A stretch of DNA of 64,000 nucleotides from Streptomyces sp. NBC_00193 (lineage in GTDB: Bacteria; Actinomycetota; Actinomycetes; Streptomycetales; Streptomycetaceae), in contig NZ_JAPEMM010000001.1 of the NCBI RefSeq assembly GCF_026342735.1, positions 4,154,001-4,218,000 of the forward strand, read 5' to 3'. The translations under genes were made by a program, and so were the position numbers. This document shows, piece after piece, positions 24,741 through 33,432 of the stretch. Each line of letters begins with the position of its first letter. The stretch's first letter is position 1. The notes below the pieces were generated by a model. The model saw only the letters and a program-made list of their open reading frames with translations, did no database searches and had not been told where the DNA came from.

Positions 24741-25730
24741 ATGACGTTTCTGATCACTGGTGGAGCCGGTTACATCGGGGCGCACGTCGTCCGCGCGATG
24801 CTGCTTGCGGGTGAGGAGGTGGTGGTGCTGGACGACCTCTCGACCGGCAAGGCCGCCCGCGTCCCGGAGGGCGTTCCGCTGGTGATCGGTTCCGTGCTGG
24901 ACCGGGAGTTCCTCGACAAGACCTTCGCCGAGCACCGGATCACCGGCGTGGTGCACCTCGCGGGCAAGAAGCAGGTCGGCGAGTCCGTCGAGAAGCCGCT
25001 GCACTACTACGAGGAGAACGTGGGCGGCCTCACCGTCCTGCTCCAGGCCGTGGCCGCCGCGGGCGTGCGCAACTTCCTCTTCTCCTCCTCCGCCTCCGTG
25101 TACGGGATGCCGGACGTGGACCTCGTCACCGAGAGCACCCCGTGCCTGCCGCTCAGCCCGTACGGCGAGACGAAGCTGGCGGGCGAATGGATCGTCCGCG
25201 CCGCGGGCAAGGCGCACGGCATCTCCACCGCGTGCCTGCGCTACTTCAACGTGGCGGGCGCCGCGACCCCCGAGCTCGCCGACACCGGGGTCTTCAACCT
25301 GGTCCCGATGATCTTCGAGCGGTTCGACAAGGGCGAGGGCGCCCGGATCTTCGGTGACGACTACGCGACCGCGGACGGCACCTGCATCCGCGACTACATC
25401 CACGTCGCCGACCTCGCGGAGGCCCACGTGGTGGCCGCCCGCAAGCTCGTCGAATGGGGCGCGCAGGGCGAGTACAAGGACCTCACCGTCAACATCGGCC
25501 GCGGCGAGGGCGTTTCCGTCCGCGAGATGGTCGAGCTCGTGAACGAGGTCACCGGCCACACCGACCCCGCCTACGCGCCCGAGGTCTCCCCGCGCCGCGC
25601 CGGCGACCCGGCGAAGGTCGTCGCCTCCGCCGACCGGATCTCCGCGGAGCTGGGCTGGAAGGCCCGCCACGACGTCCGCGACATGATCACCTCGGCCTGG
25701 GAGGGCTGGGAGGCCCACCGCAAGGCCTGA
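24741..25730 (+). CDS. galE: UDP-glucose 4-epimerase
   Basis: Interconverts UDP-glucose and UDP-galactose (or the N-acetyl forms) using bound NAD. 329 residues of extended SDR fold: GGAGYIG at residues 7-13, catalytic Ser in FSSSASVYG and YxxxK in SPYGETK. GGGGAG precedes ATG 24741. Its position 63 bases after a glycosyltransferase suggests it supplies a UDP-sugar for the glycan made by this cluster. Confidence 0.96.
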   Translation: MTFLITGGAGYIGAHVVRAMLLAGEEVVVLDDLSTGKAARVPEGVPLVIGSVLDREFLDKTFAEHRITGVVHLAGKKQVGESVEKPLHYYEENVGGLTVLLQAVAAAGVRNFLFSSSASVYGMPDVDLVTESTPCLPLSPYGETKLAGEWIVRAAGKAHGISTACLRYFNVAGAATPELADTGVFNLVPMIFERFDKGEGARIFGDDYATADGTCIRDYIHVADLAEAHVVAARKLVEWGAQGEYKDLTVNIGRGEGVSVREMVELVNEVTGHTDPAYAPEVSPRRAGDPAKVVASADRISAELGWKARHDVRDMITSAWEGWEAHRKA

Positions 25731-25744
25731 GGCCCGTAGAGCCT

Positions 25745-25796
25745 ACGTACGAAGCCGCCCGCCCCGGTCGATTCCGGGGCGGGCGGCTTCGTACGT
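25745..25796. terminator. bidirectional terminator between galE and the minus-strand glycosyltransferase
   Basis: A perfect 23-bp stem (25745-25767 with 25774-25796) with a 6-base loop sits in the 82-base gap between convergent genes. It is the longest perfect hairpin I see in the window. Confidence 0.9.
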
Positions 25797-25812
25797 GAGG
25801 CGAGCGTCCGCC

Positions 25813-26985
25813 TCAGCGCTCCAGGAAGGAGAACAGCTCCTCCCACCGGTCGGTGATCTCGGCGCTGGAGTACCGCTTCACGTTGCGGAACGCGGCGTCG
25901 CCGAGCCGGTCGCGCAGTTCCCGGCCGGCCATCAGCCGGTCCAGCTGTCCGGCCAGCTCCATCGTGTTGCCGAGCCGGGCCAGCAGCCCGTCCTCGCCGT
26001 GCGTCACGATCTCCCGCACACCCGGCGCGCAGTCGAAGGCGGCCACCGGCACGCCCGCGGCCATCGCCTCCAGCAGCGTGATCGGGAAGCCCTCGGCGCG
26101 CGAGGCCTGGGCGAAGACGGAGGCTCCGTTCAGCGCGCCCAGCACGTCGCCGGTGCTGCCCATCCACTCCACGGAGTCCTCCAGGCCGAGCCCGGCGGCG
26201 TGCGCCCGCAGGGTCGCCTCCTCCAGGCCCGCCCCGTAGATCCGCAGGACCCAGTCGGGGTGGTGCGGGGAGGCGTCGGCCCAGGCGTCGAGCAGCAGGT
26301 CCACGCCCTTCTCGAAGGCGAGGCGGCCGACGCTCGCCACGACCTTCTCGGTGCGCGGGGCGGGGGAGGCGGGCATGAACGGCAGCGGGTTCGGCATGCT
26401 GGAGACGTTCTCCATGCCCGAGCGGATCCAGAGGTCGGCGTCCTCGGGGGTCAGCACGAGCATGCGGTCGACGTCCGCGTAGTACCGGCGGACCCGCTGA
26501 CCCCGGGTGGACTTGTTGCTGGCCTCGAAGGACTCGTGGCTCATGCCGATGACGGTGCAGCCCTTGGTGTCGGCGAGGGCCACCCACTCCATCGCCCAGA
26601 CCTGGGTGACGATCACCACGGCGCCGGGCCGGGCCGCGCGCAGCAGCTCGCCCAACTGGTCCGCCTTGGCCCGCATCTTCGCCCGGCGGGCCGCCTGGCG
26701 GCGCCGCTCGGGTGCGTTGAGCCGGCCCTTGATGCCGTGCAGCCGGCGGGCCGCCGGCGGGTGGGCCTCGTACAGGGTGGTCACCGCGTACGGGAGGTCC
26801 GCCGGGAGCTGCTGGCGGATCTCCTCGGCGACGGGGGCGATGCCGATGACGTGCACCCGGTGCCCGCGTTCGCTGAACAGCCGGGCCATCTGGTGCGACC
26901 AGGTGGTCACGCCGCCCAGCTCGTCCACGCTGTTGGAGACGAGGAAGATGTCACGGCCGCCCGGGGTGGCGGTCTGCTGGCTCAC
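25813..26985 (-). CDS. family 4 glycosyltransferase
   Basis: Retaining GT-B glycosyltransferase of 390 residues. The N-terminal acceptor domain opens with a GGVTTW glycine loop; the donor domain has SVGRLAFEKGVDLLLDAW and the E-x7-E-type motif in AEGFPITLLEAMAAGVPVAA. It starts at GTG 26985 and overlaps the stop of the upstream GT2-TagF gene by four bases (GTGA), so the two are translationally coupled. Likely adds a sugar to the same wall polymer or its linkage unit. Confidence 0.92.
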   Translation of the reverse strand: MSQQTATPGGRDIFLVSNSVDELGGVTTWSHQMARLFSERGHRVHVIGIAPVAEEIRQQLPADLPYAVTTLYEAHPPAARRLHGIKGRLNAPERRRQAARRAKMRAKADQLGELLRAARPGAVVIVTQVWAMEWVALADTKGCTVIGMSHESFEASNKSTRGQRVRRYYADVDRMLVLTPEDADLWIRSGMENVSSMPNPLPFMPASPAPRTEKVVASVGRLAFEKGVDLLLDAWADASPHHPDWVLRIYGAGLEEATLRAHAAGLGLEDSVEWMGSTGDVLGALNGASVFAQASRAEGFPITLLEAMAAGVPVAAFDCAPGVREIVTHGEDGLLARLGNTMELAGQLDRLMAGRELRDRLGDAAFRNVKRYSSAEITDRWEELFSFLER

Positions 26986-29861
26986 TTGCCGCTCCTGGTG
27001 AAGAACTTCTCGACGATCCGGCGGGCCGCGTCCCCGCGGTCGTACTCGCCGAACTCGGCGAGGAAGCGCTGGCGCGCCTCGGCGTACTTGGCATCCGCCT
27101 CGTCGAAGGCGGCGAGGGCCTGGAGCAGTTCGTCCGCGGTGGCGACCACCGGGCCCGGCGCCTTCTCCTTGAGGTCGAAGTACGTGCCGCGGATGTCGGT
27201 CGCGTACTTCTCGTAGTCGTACGCGAAGAACAGCATCGGCCGGTCCAGGACCGCGTAGTCGAACATCACGGACGAGTAGTCCGTGATCAGCCCGTCGGCG
27301 AGCGCCAGCAGCGGGGTGATGTCGTGGTGCTTGGACACGTCGATGACCCGGCCCGCGACCGACGGCGGCAGCGTGACGCTGTTGAGGTAGTGGGTGCGCA
27401 CCAGCAGCGTGAAGCGGTCGCCGAGCCGGTCGGCGAACTCCTCCACGTCGAAGGGGAACTCGAAGCCCTCCACCGCGCCGTCCGCGTTCGCCCGGAAGGT
27501 CGGCGCGTACAGCAGCACCTTCTTCTCCGGGTCGATCCCGAACTCGCCGGCCAGGGCGCCGCGGACCCGCTCGCCGCTGTTCGCCTCGGAGCGGTGGGCC
27601 GCGACCAGGGCGTCGTTGCGCGGGTAGCCGGTGCGCAGCAGCACCTCGTCACGCAGCCGGAAACCCTTGGCGAGGGTGCGGGCGTCGTGCTCGGAACGGA
27701 TCAGGAAGTGGTCGAAGCGGTCGACGGCCGCCTGGAACCGGGCCTGGCCCGCCCGGTCCTGCGCCTTGGTGCGGGGCTCGTGGAAGCCCATCCGCTTCAG
27801 CGCCGAGCCGTGCCAGGTCTGGATGTACGTGGTCCCCGGGCGCTTGGCCAGCGCCAGCGGGAAGCCCTGGTTGTCGATCCAGAACTCGGCCTGGGCCAGC
27901 GCCCGCAGGTAGGCCCAGCTCCAACGCCGCACCAGGGTGGCCTCCTTGGGGAAGCCGGTGGGCCGGCCGCCCGCGTACGACCAGATCGCCTCGAACTGCA
28001 CGCCGGAGCGCACCAGTTCCTCGTAGATCGCCTTCGGGCTGTCGCTGTACTGCTTGCCCATGTGGCTCTCGAAGACGACCGTGCCCTTCTTGATGGGCAG
28101 CTTCGAGAAGACCTCGTGGTAGACCTTCACCTTCTGCTCGCCCGAGCCGATGTTGCGGCGGGCCCGCAGGGCCCTGCGCAGGCCCCGCTTGACCACGCCC
28201 GCGGCCTTGCCGTGCATCGCGCTGTTGATCAGCGTCTGGGTGCGCACGGCGGCGGCGCCCTCGGCGGTCAGGACGTAGGAGAGGTTGCCCTTCTTGGTCA
28301 TCTCCGGCTCGAAGCGGTCGGAGACCAGCCGGGTCAGCCTCGGGCGCACGCGCAGCCGGGCGGCCTGCTCCAGGTCGACCCCGCCGACGGAGACGCGGGT
28401 GGTGATCCGGTCGCCGCCGGCCGTCAACTTCAGGCGTACGTCCCAGACCGCGTCGATGATGCCGAGCGGGCGGACGGTGCTGCCGATGTCGGCCGTGGCC
28501 TTCCACTCGATCGTGTCACCGGCGTGGCGCACGGTTGCCACCGGGAAGCTGAAGGAGCGGACGCCGATCTGCCGGCGGGCCCGGAACTCCAGCGAGGCCT
28601 TCAGCTCCGCCTCGGGGCGGATCCGGCCCAGCGGGTTCACCACGGCACCCGACAGGGTGACCGTGCCGCGGCCGTCGTCCTCGTACGCGGTGAGGCGGTT
28701 GCCCAGGGTGAGGGAGGTGAGCGGCGCACCGGCGTAGCCCTGGTCGGTGACGTCCAGTATCCGGCGGGCCTCCTCGGCGTCGGGGCCGTCGATGTGCCGG
28801 CCGCACCAGTAGACGCGCCCGTCGCGCTCGGCGAGCGGGGAGGTCAGCCGGCCCTGGTTGGTCATGGCGTCGGCGGCGGGCAGGAGGTTGTCCCAGTCCT
28901 CCTTGCCGAGCAGGTAGGCGCAGATGGCCTGGAGGTTGCTGACGTTGTCGTACGCGGCCGGGTCGATGCCGGCCAGGTAGCCGTTGGCGAGCCGGGCGAA
29001 CTCCTGGCGGTAGGCGTCACCGAGCAGGGGCAGGTCCCGCAGGTGGAGCACCAGGTCGTGCTTGAGGAACTTGGCGTCCTTCGCGGACTTGATCTCCGCG
29101 TGGCCCTTGGCTGCCAGCAGTTCGTCGACGCGGCGGTGGATCTCCATCCGGTGGACGAAGTTCTCGATCTCGTGGCGCCGGTTGCTGATCGACTTCGCCG
29201 AGGCCTTCTCGATCACGTTCCAGTAGTAGACGTGGTTCGGGATGAGCGTGATGCGGCGGGCGGCGACGTAGGCCTGTGCGGAGAAGAGCAGGTCCTCGTA
29301 GTGGATGCCCACCGGGAATTCCAGGCCCTGCTCCAGCAGGAACGCGCGCCGGTAGCACTTGTTCGTGGAGAGGGTGTCGTAGACCAGCAGGTCCGGGTAC
29401 TCGGTGATCGACTCCAGCGTGCGGGTGCGCGCGTAGATCCACGGGTACCACTCGGTGGTCTTGCCCCAACGGTTGTCGAGGTGGACCCGGACGCACATGC
29501 CCGAGACCAGGTCGGACCCGGTCCGCTCGGCGGCGTCCAGCATGTTGCGGCAGGCATTGCGTTCCAGCACGTCATCGCTGTCCAGGAACATGACGTAGGT
29601 TCCGGTGGCCTGCTGGATGCCGTGATTGCGCGGGGCGCCGCAGCCCCCGCTGTTCTCCGGCAGCCGGAAGGCGCGCACCCTCCCCGGATGCGCGGTTTCG
29701 AGCTCCTGGGCGACCGCGTAGGACCCGTCCTTGCTGCAGTCGTCGACGATCACGACTTCGACCCCGTGCAGGGTCTGGTCCAAAACCGACTGGACGGCTG
29801 CCGGGAGACGCTCTGCGTCGTTGTAGACGATGACGACCACGGAGACGTCAGGCACGTGCAC
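26982..29861 (-). CDS. fused family 2 glycosyltransferase and CDP-glycerol glycerophosphotransferase-like protein
   Basis: 959 residues with two enzymatic parts. Residues 1-about 230 are a GT-A domain (VVVIVYNDAERLP, ENSGGCGAPRNHGI, MFLDSDDVL). After a middle region of about 330 residues, the C-terminal about 370 residues match the TagF/TagB family: FESHMGKQYSDSPK, QTWHGSALKRMGF, TGYPRND, APTFR and ITDYSSVMFDYA. Such enzymes polymerise or prime teichoic acid-like polymers from CDP-polyols. It starts at GTG 29861 after AGAGGGA. The fusion argues that a sugar and a polyol- or glycosyl-phosphate are added by one protein. Homologues near mre genes in S. coelicolor have, as I recall, been tied to spore-wall glycopolymer. 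Confidence 0.92.
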   Translation of the reverse strand: MHVPDVSVVVIVYNDAERLPAAVQSVLDQTLHGVEVVIVDDCSKDGSYAVAQELETAHPGRVRAFRLPENSGGCGAPRNHGIQQATGTYVMFLDSDDVLERNACRNMLDAAERTGSDLVSGMCVRVHLDNRWGKTTEWYPWIYARTRTLESITEYPDLLVYDTLSTNKCYRRAFLLEQGLEFPVGIHYEDLLFSAQAYVAARRITLIPNHVYYWNVIEKASAKSISNRRHEIENFVHRMEIHRRVDELLAAKGHAEIKSAKDAKFLKHDLVLHLRDLPLLGDAYRQEFARLANGYLAGIDPAAYDNVSNLQAICAYLLGKEDWDNLLPAADAMTNQGRLTSPLAERDGRVYWCGRHIDGPDAEEARRILDVTDQGYAGAPLTSLTLGNRLTAYEDDGRGTVTLSGAVVNPLGRIRPEAELKASLEFRARRQIGVRSFSFPVATVRHAGDTIEWKATADIGSTVRPLGIIDAVWDVRLKLTAGGDRITTRVSVGGVDLEQAARLRVRPRLTRLVSDRFEPEMTKKGNLSYVLTAEGAAAVRTQTLINSAMHGKAAGVVKRGLRRALRARRNIGSGEQKVKVYHEVFSKLPIKKGTVVFESHMGKQYSDSPKAIYEELVRSGVQFEAIWSYAGGRPTGFPKEATLVRRWSWAYLRALAQAEFWIDNQGFPLALAKRPGTTYIQTWHGSALKRMGFHEPRTKAQDRAGQARFQAAVDRFDHFLIRSEHDARTLAKGFRLRDEVLLRTGYPRNDALVAAHRSEANSGERVRGALAGEFGIDPEKKVLLYAPTFRANADGAVEGFEFPFDVEEFADRLGDRFTLLVRTHYLNSVTLPPSVAGRVIDVSKHHDITPLLALADGLITDYSSVMFDYAVLDRPMLFFAYDYEKYATDIRGTYFDLKEKAPGPVVATADELLQALAAFDEADAKYAEARQRFLAEFGEYDRGDAARRIVEKFFTRSGK

Positions 29862-30017
29862 CTCGATCCCTCTGTTTCATTCCGCTTATCCCGTCAAAGC
29901 TACCGTGTGCCGCACTCACCCCAGGCAGGGCAACCACCGCCGTGCATACTTCTAAGGAAGAGGTGAGTGGCAGGTCCGGTCGCCGTAAATCACCCGTTCG
30001 GACCGCAGGAAGTGTTC

Positions 30018-31013
30018 ATGAAGCTGTCTGTAGTAGTCCCTTGCTACAACGAGGAAGCCGTCATCGACAGCTTCGACACGGAGATCCGCAAGGTCCTGGA
30101 CGAGCTTCCCGTCGAGTACGAGGTCTGCTACGTCGACGACGGCAGCCGCGACGGAACCCTCGGCAAACTCCGTAAGATCGCGGCCCAGCACGCCGACCGG
30201 ACCCGCTACGTCTCCTTCAGCCGCAACTTCGGCAAGGAGGCCGGCATGCTCGCCGGCCTGCGCGAGGCGACCGGCGACGCCGTGGTCATCATGGACGCGG
30301 ACCTCCAGCACCCGCCCGAGCTCATCGCCACGATGCTCGACTACTACCGGCAGGGCCACGACCAGATCATCGCCCGCCGCACCCGCGAGGGCGACAAGAA
30401 GCTCCGCACGGCCCTGAGCCGCCTCTACTACCGGGGCATCAACCGCTGGGTCGACGTGGAGCTCACCGACGGCGTCGGCGACTTCCGGCTGCTGTCCCGC
30501 CCCGCCGTGGACGCGCTGCTGTCGCTGCCCGAGTACAACCGCTTCTCCAAGGGACTCTTCTCCTGGATCGGCTTCGACACGGTCCACTTCGACTACCGCA
30601 ACGCGCAGCGCGAGGCCGGCGAGACGAAGTGGAAGTTCGGCGCCCTGCTGAACTACGGCATGGACGGGCTCATCTCCTTCAACAACCGGCCGCTGCGCAT
30701 CGGCATCTGGTCGGGCGTGTCACTGGTGGCCCTGACGGTTCTCTACGCCGTGGTCATCGCCGTCCTCGCGATGACCAACGGGGTGGAGTCCCCGGGATAC
30801 GTCACGATCGTCGCGCTCATCGCGGGCCTGGGCGGCGTACAGATGATCATGCTGGGCCTGATCGGCGAGTACATCGGCCGCATCTACTACGAAACCAAGC
30901 GCCGGCCGCACTTCCTGGTGAAGGAGGCGCACGGCGCCGACCGGACGGCCACGTCCACCGACGTCCGGGACCTGCCCCAGGCCCAGGCCGTGATTGCGGA
31001 GCGAAGCAACTGA
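30018..31013 (+). CDS. polyprenyl-phosphate glycosyltransferase (GtrB/DPM1-like, family 2)
   Basis: 331 residues. GT-A domain with VVVPCYNEEAVIDSF, VDDGSRDGT and the catalytic-metal region MDADLQHPPEL, then two C-terminal transmembrane helices (WSGVSLVALTVLYAVVIAVL and TIVALIAGLGGVQMIMLGL). Members charge polyprenyl phosphate with a sugar at the cytoplasmic face. ATG 30018 has AGGAA seven bases upstream. The stop overlaps the next ATG by one base (TGATG), coupling it to the GtrA gene; this pairing is the classic GtrB-GtrA unit for periplasmic or cell-wall glycosylation. Confidence 0.94.
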   Translation: MKLSVVVPCYNEEAVIDSFDTEIRKVLDELPVEYEVCYVDDGSRDGTLGKLRKIAAQHADRTRYVSFSRNFGKEAGMLAGLREATGDAVVIMDADLQHPPELIATMLDYYRQGHDQIIARRTREGDKKLRTALSRLYYRGINRWVDVELTDGVGDFRLLSRPAVDALLSLPEYNRFSKGLFSWIGFDTVHFDYRNAQREAGETKWKFGALLNYGMDGLISFNNRPLRIGIWSGVSLVALTVLYAVVIAVLAMTNGVESPGYVTIVALIAGLGGVQMIMLGLIGEYIGRIYYETKRRPHFLVKEAHGADRTATSTDVRDLPQAQAVIAERSN

Positions 31014-31471
31014 TGCCGCCCACGACGAACGAACGTCCGGCCCCGGACCGCAGGGCCCAGCTCGCCCAGATCATCCGCTTCGGACTGGTGGGCGGAGTCA
31101 ACACCGGCACCTTCTACGCCATCTACCTGCTCCTGCATCCCCTGATGCCGTACTTCGCCGCCTACTCCATCGCCTTCGTGCTGGCGATGGTCGGCTCGTT
31201 CTTCATGAACACCTACTTCACCTACCGGACCCGGCCGACCTGGAAGAAGTTCCTGCTCTTCCCGCTGACCAACATCACCAACTACGTGATCCAGTCCGCG
31301 GGCCTGTACGCCCTGGTCACCTGGGCGGGCATGAACACCCAGATCGCGCCGCTGGTCGCGGCCGTGGTGGCCATCCCGTTCACCTACGTCCTCTCCCGCA
31401 AGATCCTCATCCCGGGGACGGGCGACAAGGCCGCGGAACCGGAGCAGACCCACAGCGCGTCCACGGTCTGA
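31013..31471 (+). CDS. GtrA family membrane protein
   Basis: 152 residues with four hydrophobic helices (for example IIRFGLVGGVNTGTFYAIYLL and AYSIAFVLAMVGSFFMNTYF). IIRFGLVGGxNT and the NTYFTYR segment are family hallmarks. GtrA proteins are thought to flip a polyprenyl-linked sugar across the membrane; the charging enzyme is encoded immediately upstream with a one-base overlap. Last gene of the glycan cluster. Confidence 0.93.
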   Translation: MPPTTNERPAPDRRAQLAQIIRFGLVGGVNTGTFYAIYLLLHPLMPYFAAYSIAFVLAMVGSFFMNTYFTYRTRPTWKKFLLFPLTNITNYVIQSAGLYALVTWAGMNTQIAPLVAAVVAIPFTYVLSRKILIPGTGDKAAEPEQTHSASTV

Positions 31472-31518
31472 AACCCCTGGGCGGACCCGCCCGGACACCC
31501 CGTAGATTGAACGGGCGG

Positions 31519-31534
31519 CTTCGAAGCTTCGAAG
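31519..31534. promoter_or_regulatory. 16-bp perfect palindrome upstream of proB
   Basis: CTTCGAAGCTTCGAAG is a perfect palindrome 47 bases before the proB start, just downstream of a possible -10 (TAGATT, 31503-31508). Its position would suit a repressor site in the transcribed leader. I do not recognise the cognate regulator. Confidence 0.35.
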
Positions 31535-31580
31535 GGGCGCAGGTTCGTGTTCGGCGAGGGTCAAGGGTCAGGGGACAGAA

Positions 31581-32708
31581 GTGTCAGCGGCTAGGCAGGG
31601 TGTGCTCGACGCGCGCAGGATCGTGGTCAAGGTCGGCTCCTCCTCCCTGACCACGGCGGCCGGAGGACTCGACGCCGACCGGGTGGACGCGCTGGTCGAC
31701 GTACTGGCCAAGGCGCGCAGCGGCGGCGAGAAGGAGATCGTCCTGGTCTCCAGCGGAGCCATCGCCGCCGGACTCTCCCCGCTCGGCCTGCGCCGCCGCC
31801 CCACCGACCTGGCCCGCCAGCAGGCCGCCGCGAGCGTCGGCCAGGGCCTGCTCGTCGCCCGCTACACCGCCTCCTTCGCCCGGTACGGCGTACGCGTCGG
31901 CCAGGTGCTCCTGACCACCGACGACACGAGCCGGCGCGCGCACTACCGCAACGCCTACCGGACCCTGGACCAGCTCCTGGCCATGGGGGCGCTGCCTGTC
32001 GTCAACGAGAACGACACCGTCGCCACCGACGAGATCCGCTTCGGCGACAACGACCGCCTCGCCGCCCTCGTGGCCCACCTGGTCCGCGCCGACCTCCTCG
32101 TGCTGCTCTCGGACGTCGACGGCCTCTACGACGGGGACCCGTCCCAGCCCGGCACCACCCGCATCGACGAGGTGCGCGGCCCGGAGGACATCGCCCACGT
32201 CACCATCGGCAGCGTCGGCAAGGCGGGCGTCGGCACCGGCGGCATGGCCACCAAGATCGAGGCGGCCCGCATCGCCGCGGCCGCCGGCATCCCCGTCGTC
32301 CTGACCTCGGCCAGCCAGGCCGCGGACGCCCTGGCCGGACGGGCGACCGGCACCCTCTTCCACTCCACCGGACGCCGCTCGACGGACCGGCTGCTCTGGC
32401 TCCAGCACGCGTCGGCCCCGCAGGGACACCTCGTCCTGGACGACGGGGCCGTCCGCGCGGTGACCGAACGCGGCAGCTCGCTGCTGCCCGCCGGCATCGC
32501 CGCGGTCGAGGGCGACTTCGTCGCCGGGGACCCCGTGGAACTGCGCGCGGCCGACGGCCGGGCGGTGGCGCGAGGCCTCGTCAACTTCGACGCCAAGGAG
32601 CTCCCGCAGCTCCTCGGCCGCTCCACGCGCGAGCTCGCGCGGGAACTCGGACCCGAGTACGAGCGGGAGGTCGTCCACCGCGACGATCTGGTCCTGCTGC
32701 AGGGCTGA
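31581..32708 (+). CDS. proB: glutamate 5-kinase
   Basis: First step of proline synthesis: phosphorylates the gamma-carboxyl of glutamate. 375 residues: amino acid kinase domain (VVKVGSSSLT, SSGAIAAG, NENDTVATDEIRFGDND, GTGGMATKIEAA) and a C-terminal PUA domain (GDPVELRAADGRAVARGLVN), as in enterobacterial proline-inhibited enzymes. Starts at GTG 31581 with AGGGGA six bases upstream. proA follows about 0.7 kb later. Confidence 0.96.
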   Translation: MSAARQGVLDARRIVVKVGSSSLTTAAGGLDADRVDALVDVLAKARSGGEKEIVLVSSGAIAAGLSPLGLRRRPTDLARQQAAASVGQGLLVARYTASFARYGVRVGQVLLTTDDTSRRAHYRNAYRTLDQLLAMGALPVVNENDTVATDEIRFGDNDRLAALVAHLVRADLLVLLSDVDGLYDGDPSQPGTTRIDEVRGPEDIAHVTIGSVGKAGVGTGGMATKIEAARIAAAAGIPVVLTSASQAADALAGRATGTLFHSTGRRSTDRLLWLQHASAPQGHLVLDDGAVRAVTERGSSLLPAGIAAVEGDFVAGDPVELRAADGRAVARGLVNFDAKELPQLLGRSTRELARELGPEYEREVVHRDDLVLLQG

Positions 32709-32794
32709 GGTTAGGTAAAACCGCCGCGCGGTGAGCCGAGGACTGGTCAACTGTGAGGGGCGGACACGCGTAGCGCGGGACAAGGAGGCGGCTG

Positions 32795-33205
32795 GTGAGA
32801 CGAGCGCTGACCAGCGTCGGCACCGGGGACGGTGACGTCGGCGGGAGCGGGGAGGAACGGGATGCCTCCCGCCTCTGGCACATCACCCTGAGCGTCTCCG
32901 GGAAGCCCGCGCCGCTGTGCGACGTACGCCGTGGCCTGGAGCAGCTCGCCCACGACCACCCCTTCCTGCTGACCAGCCGCTACGCCGACGACCACGCGGA
33001 GATCCGCTACTGGGAGGAAGCCCGCGACCTCCACGACGCGGCGGCCGTGGCACTGCGGCTCTGGGGCGAGCACCGCTCCTCGGCGAAGCTCCCGCCCTGG
33101 GAGATCGTCGGCCTGGAAGTCATCGACCGCGCCACCTACCACCAACGCGTCGCCGAAGGCTACGGCCCGCCCCCGGCCCACCCCATGGGCGTGCACCCTT
33201 ATTGA
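32795..33205 (+). CDS. conserved hypothetical protein between proB and proA
   Basis: 136 residues, GTG 32795 with a strong AAGGAGG eight bases upstream. The first about 25 residues are Gly-rich and probably flexible; the rest is a compact alpha/beta-looking domain (LWHITLSVSGKPAPLCDVRRG, DDHAEIRYWEEARDLHDAA) with one Cys. No signal peptide or membrane segment. I recognise no family; the location between proline genes is not evidence of a role in proline synthesis. Confidence 0.75.
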   Translation: MRRALTSVGTGDGDVGGSGEERDASRLWHITLSVSGKPAPLCDVRRGLEQLAHDHPFLLTSRYADDHAEIRYWEEARDLHDAAAVALRLWGEHRSSAKLPPWEIVGLEVIDRATYHQRVAEGYGPPPAHPMGVHPY

Positions 33206-33368
33206 CGCTCCGCTCGCACCACTCGGCCGTGGCGGGCCTCCCGGGCTTCGCGTCGCTGCGCCGGACTCCGTCCGTCGGGGGCTGGTCGGCACGGGTGCCA
33301 CCCGCCGCCACCGGACGGAGTCCGGTGCAGCGGGGGCGAAGCCCGCCTAGCGGTGCGAGCTCCGCGTC
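33204..33368. repeat. imperfect 165-bp inverted repeat upstream of proA
   Basis: The two ends are inversely related: a perfect 14-bp core (33261-33274 with 33312-33325) and outer matches including GCTCGCACC with GGTGCGAGC. The element fills the gap between the hypothetical gene stop and the proA promoter. It could be a terminator-like cruciform or a miniature dispersed repeat. Confidence 0.6.
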
Positions 33369-33420
33369 AAGAAGGCGTCTCGGGGGGTGGAACCCCATCG
33401 GCCCGGGGGTGGGCGGGGAT

Positions 33421-33426
33421 TACCCT
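33421..33426 (+). promoter_or_regulatory. -10 box (TACCCT) for a leaderless proA transcript
   Basis: TACCCT ends six bases before the proA ATG, which lacks a Shine-Dalgarno sequence. Confidence 0.5.
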
Positions 33427-33432
33427 GGCGGC

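Noticed and set aside
27324..29966. An 880-codon plus-strand open frame opposite the GT2-TagF gene.
   Set aside because: Shadow frame rich in Val/Gly/Arg/Asp; the minus strand has clear catalytic motifs and a good ribosome binding site.
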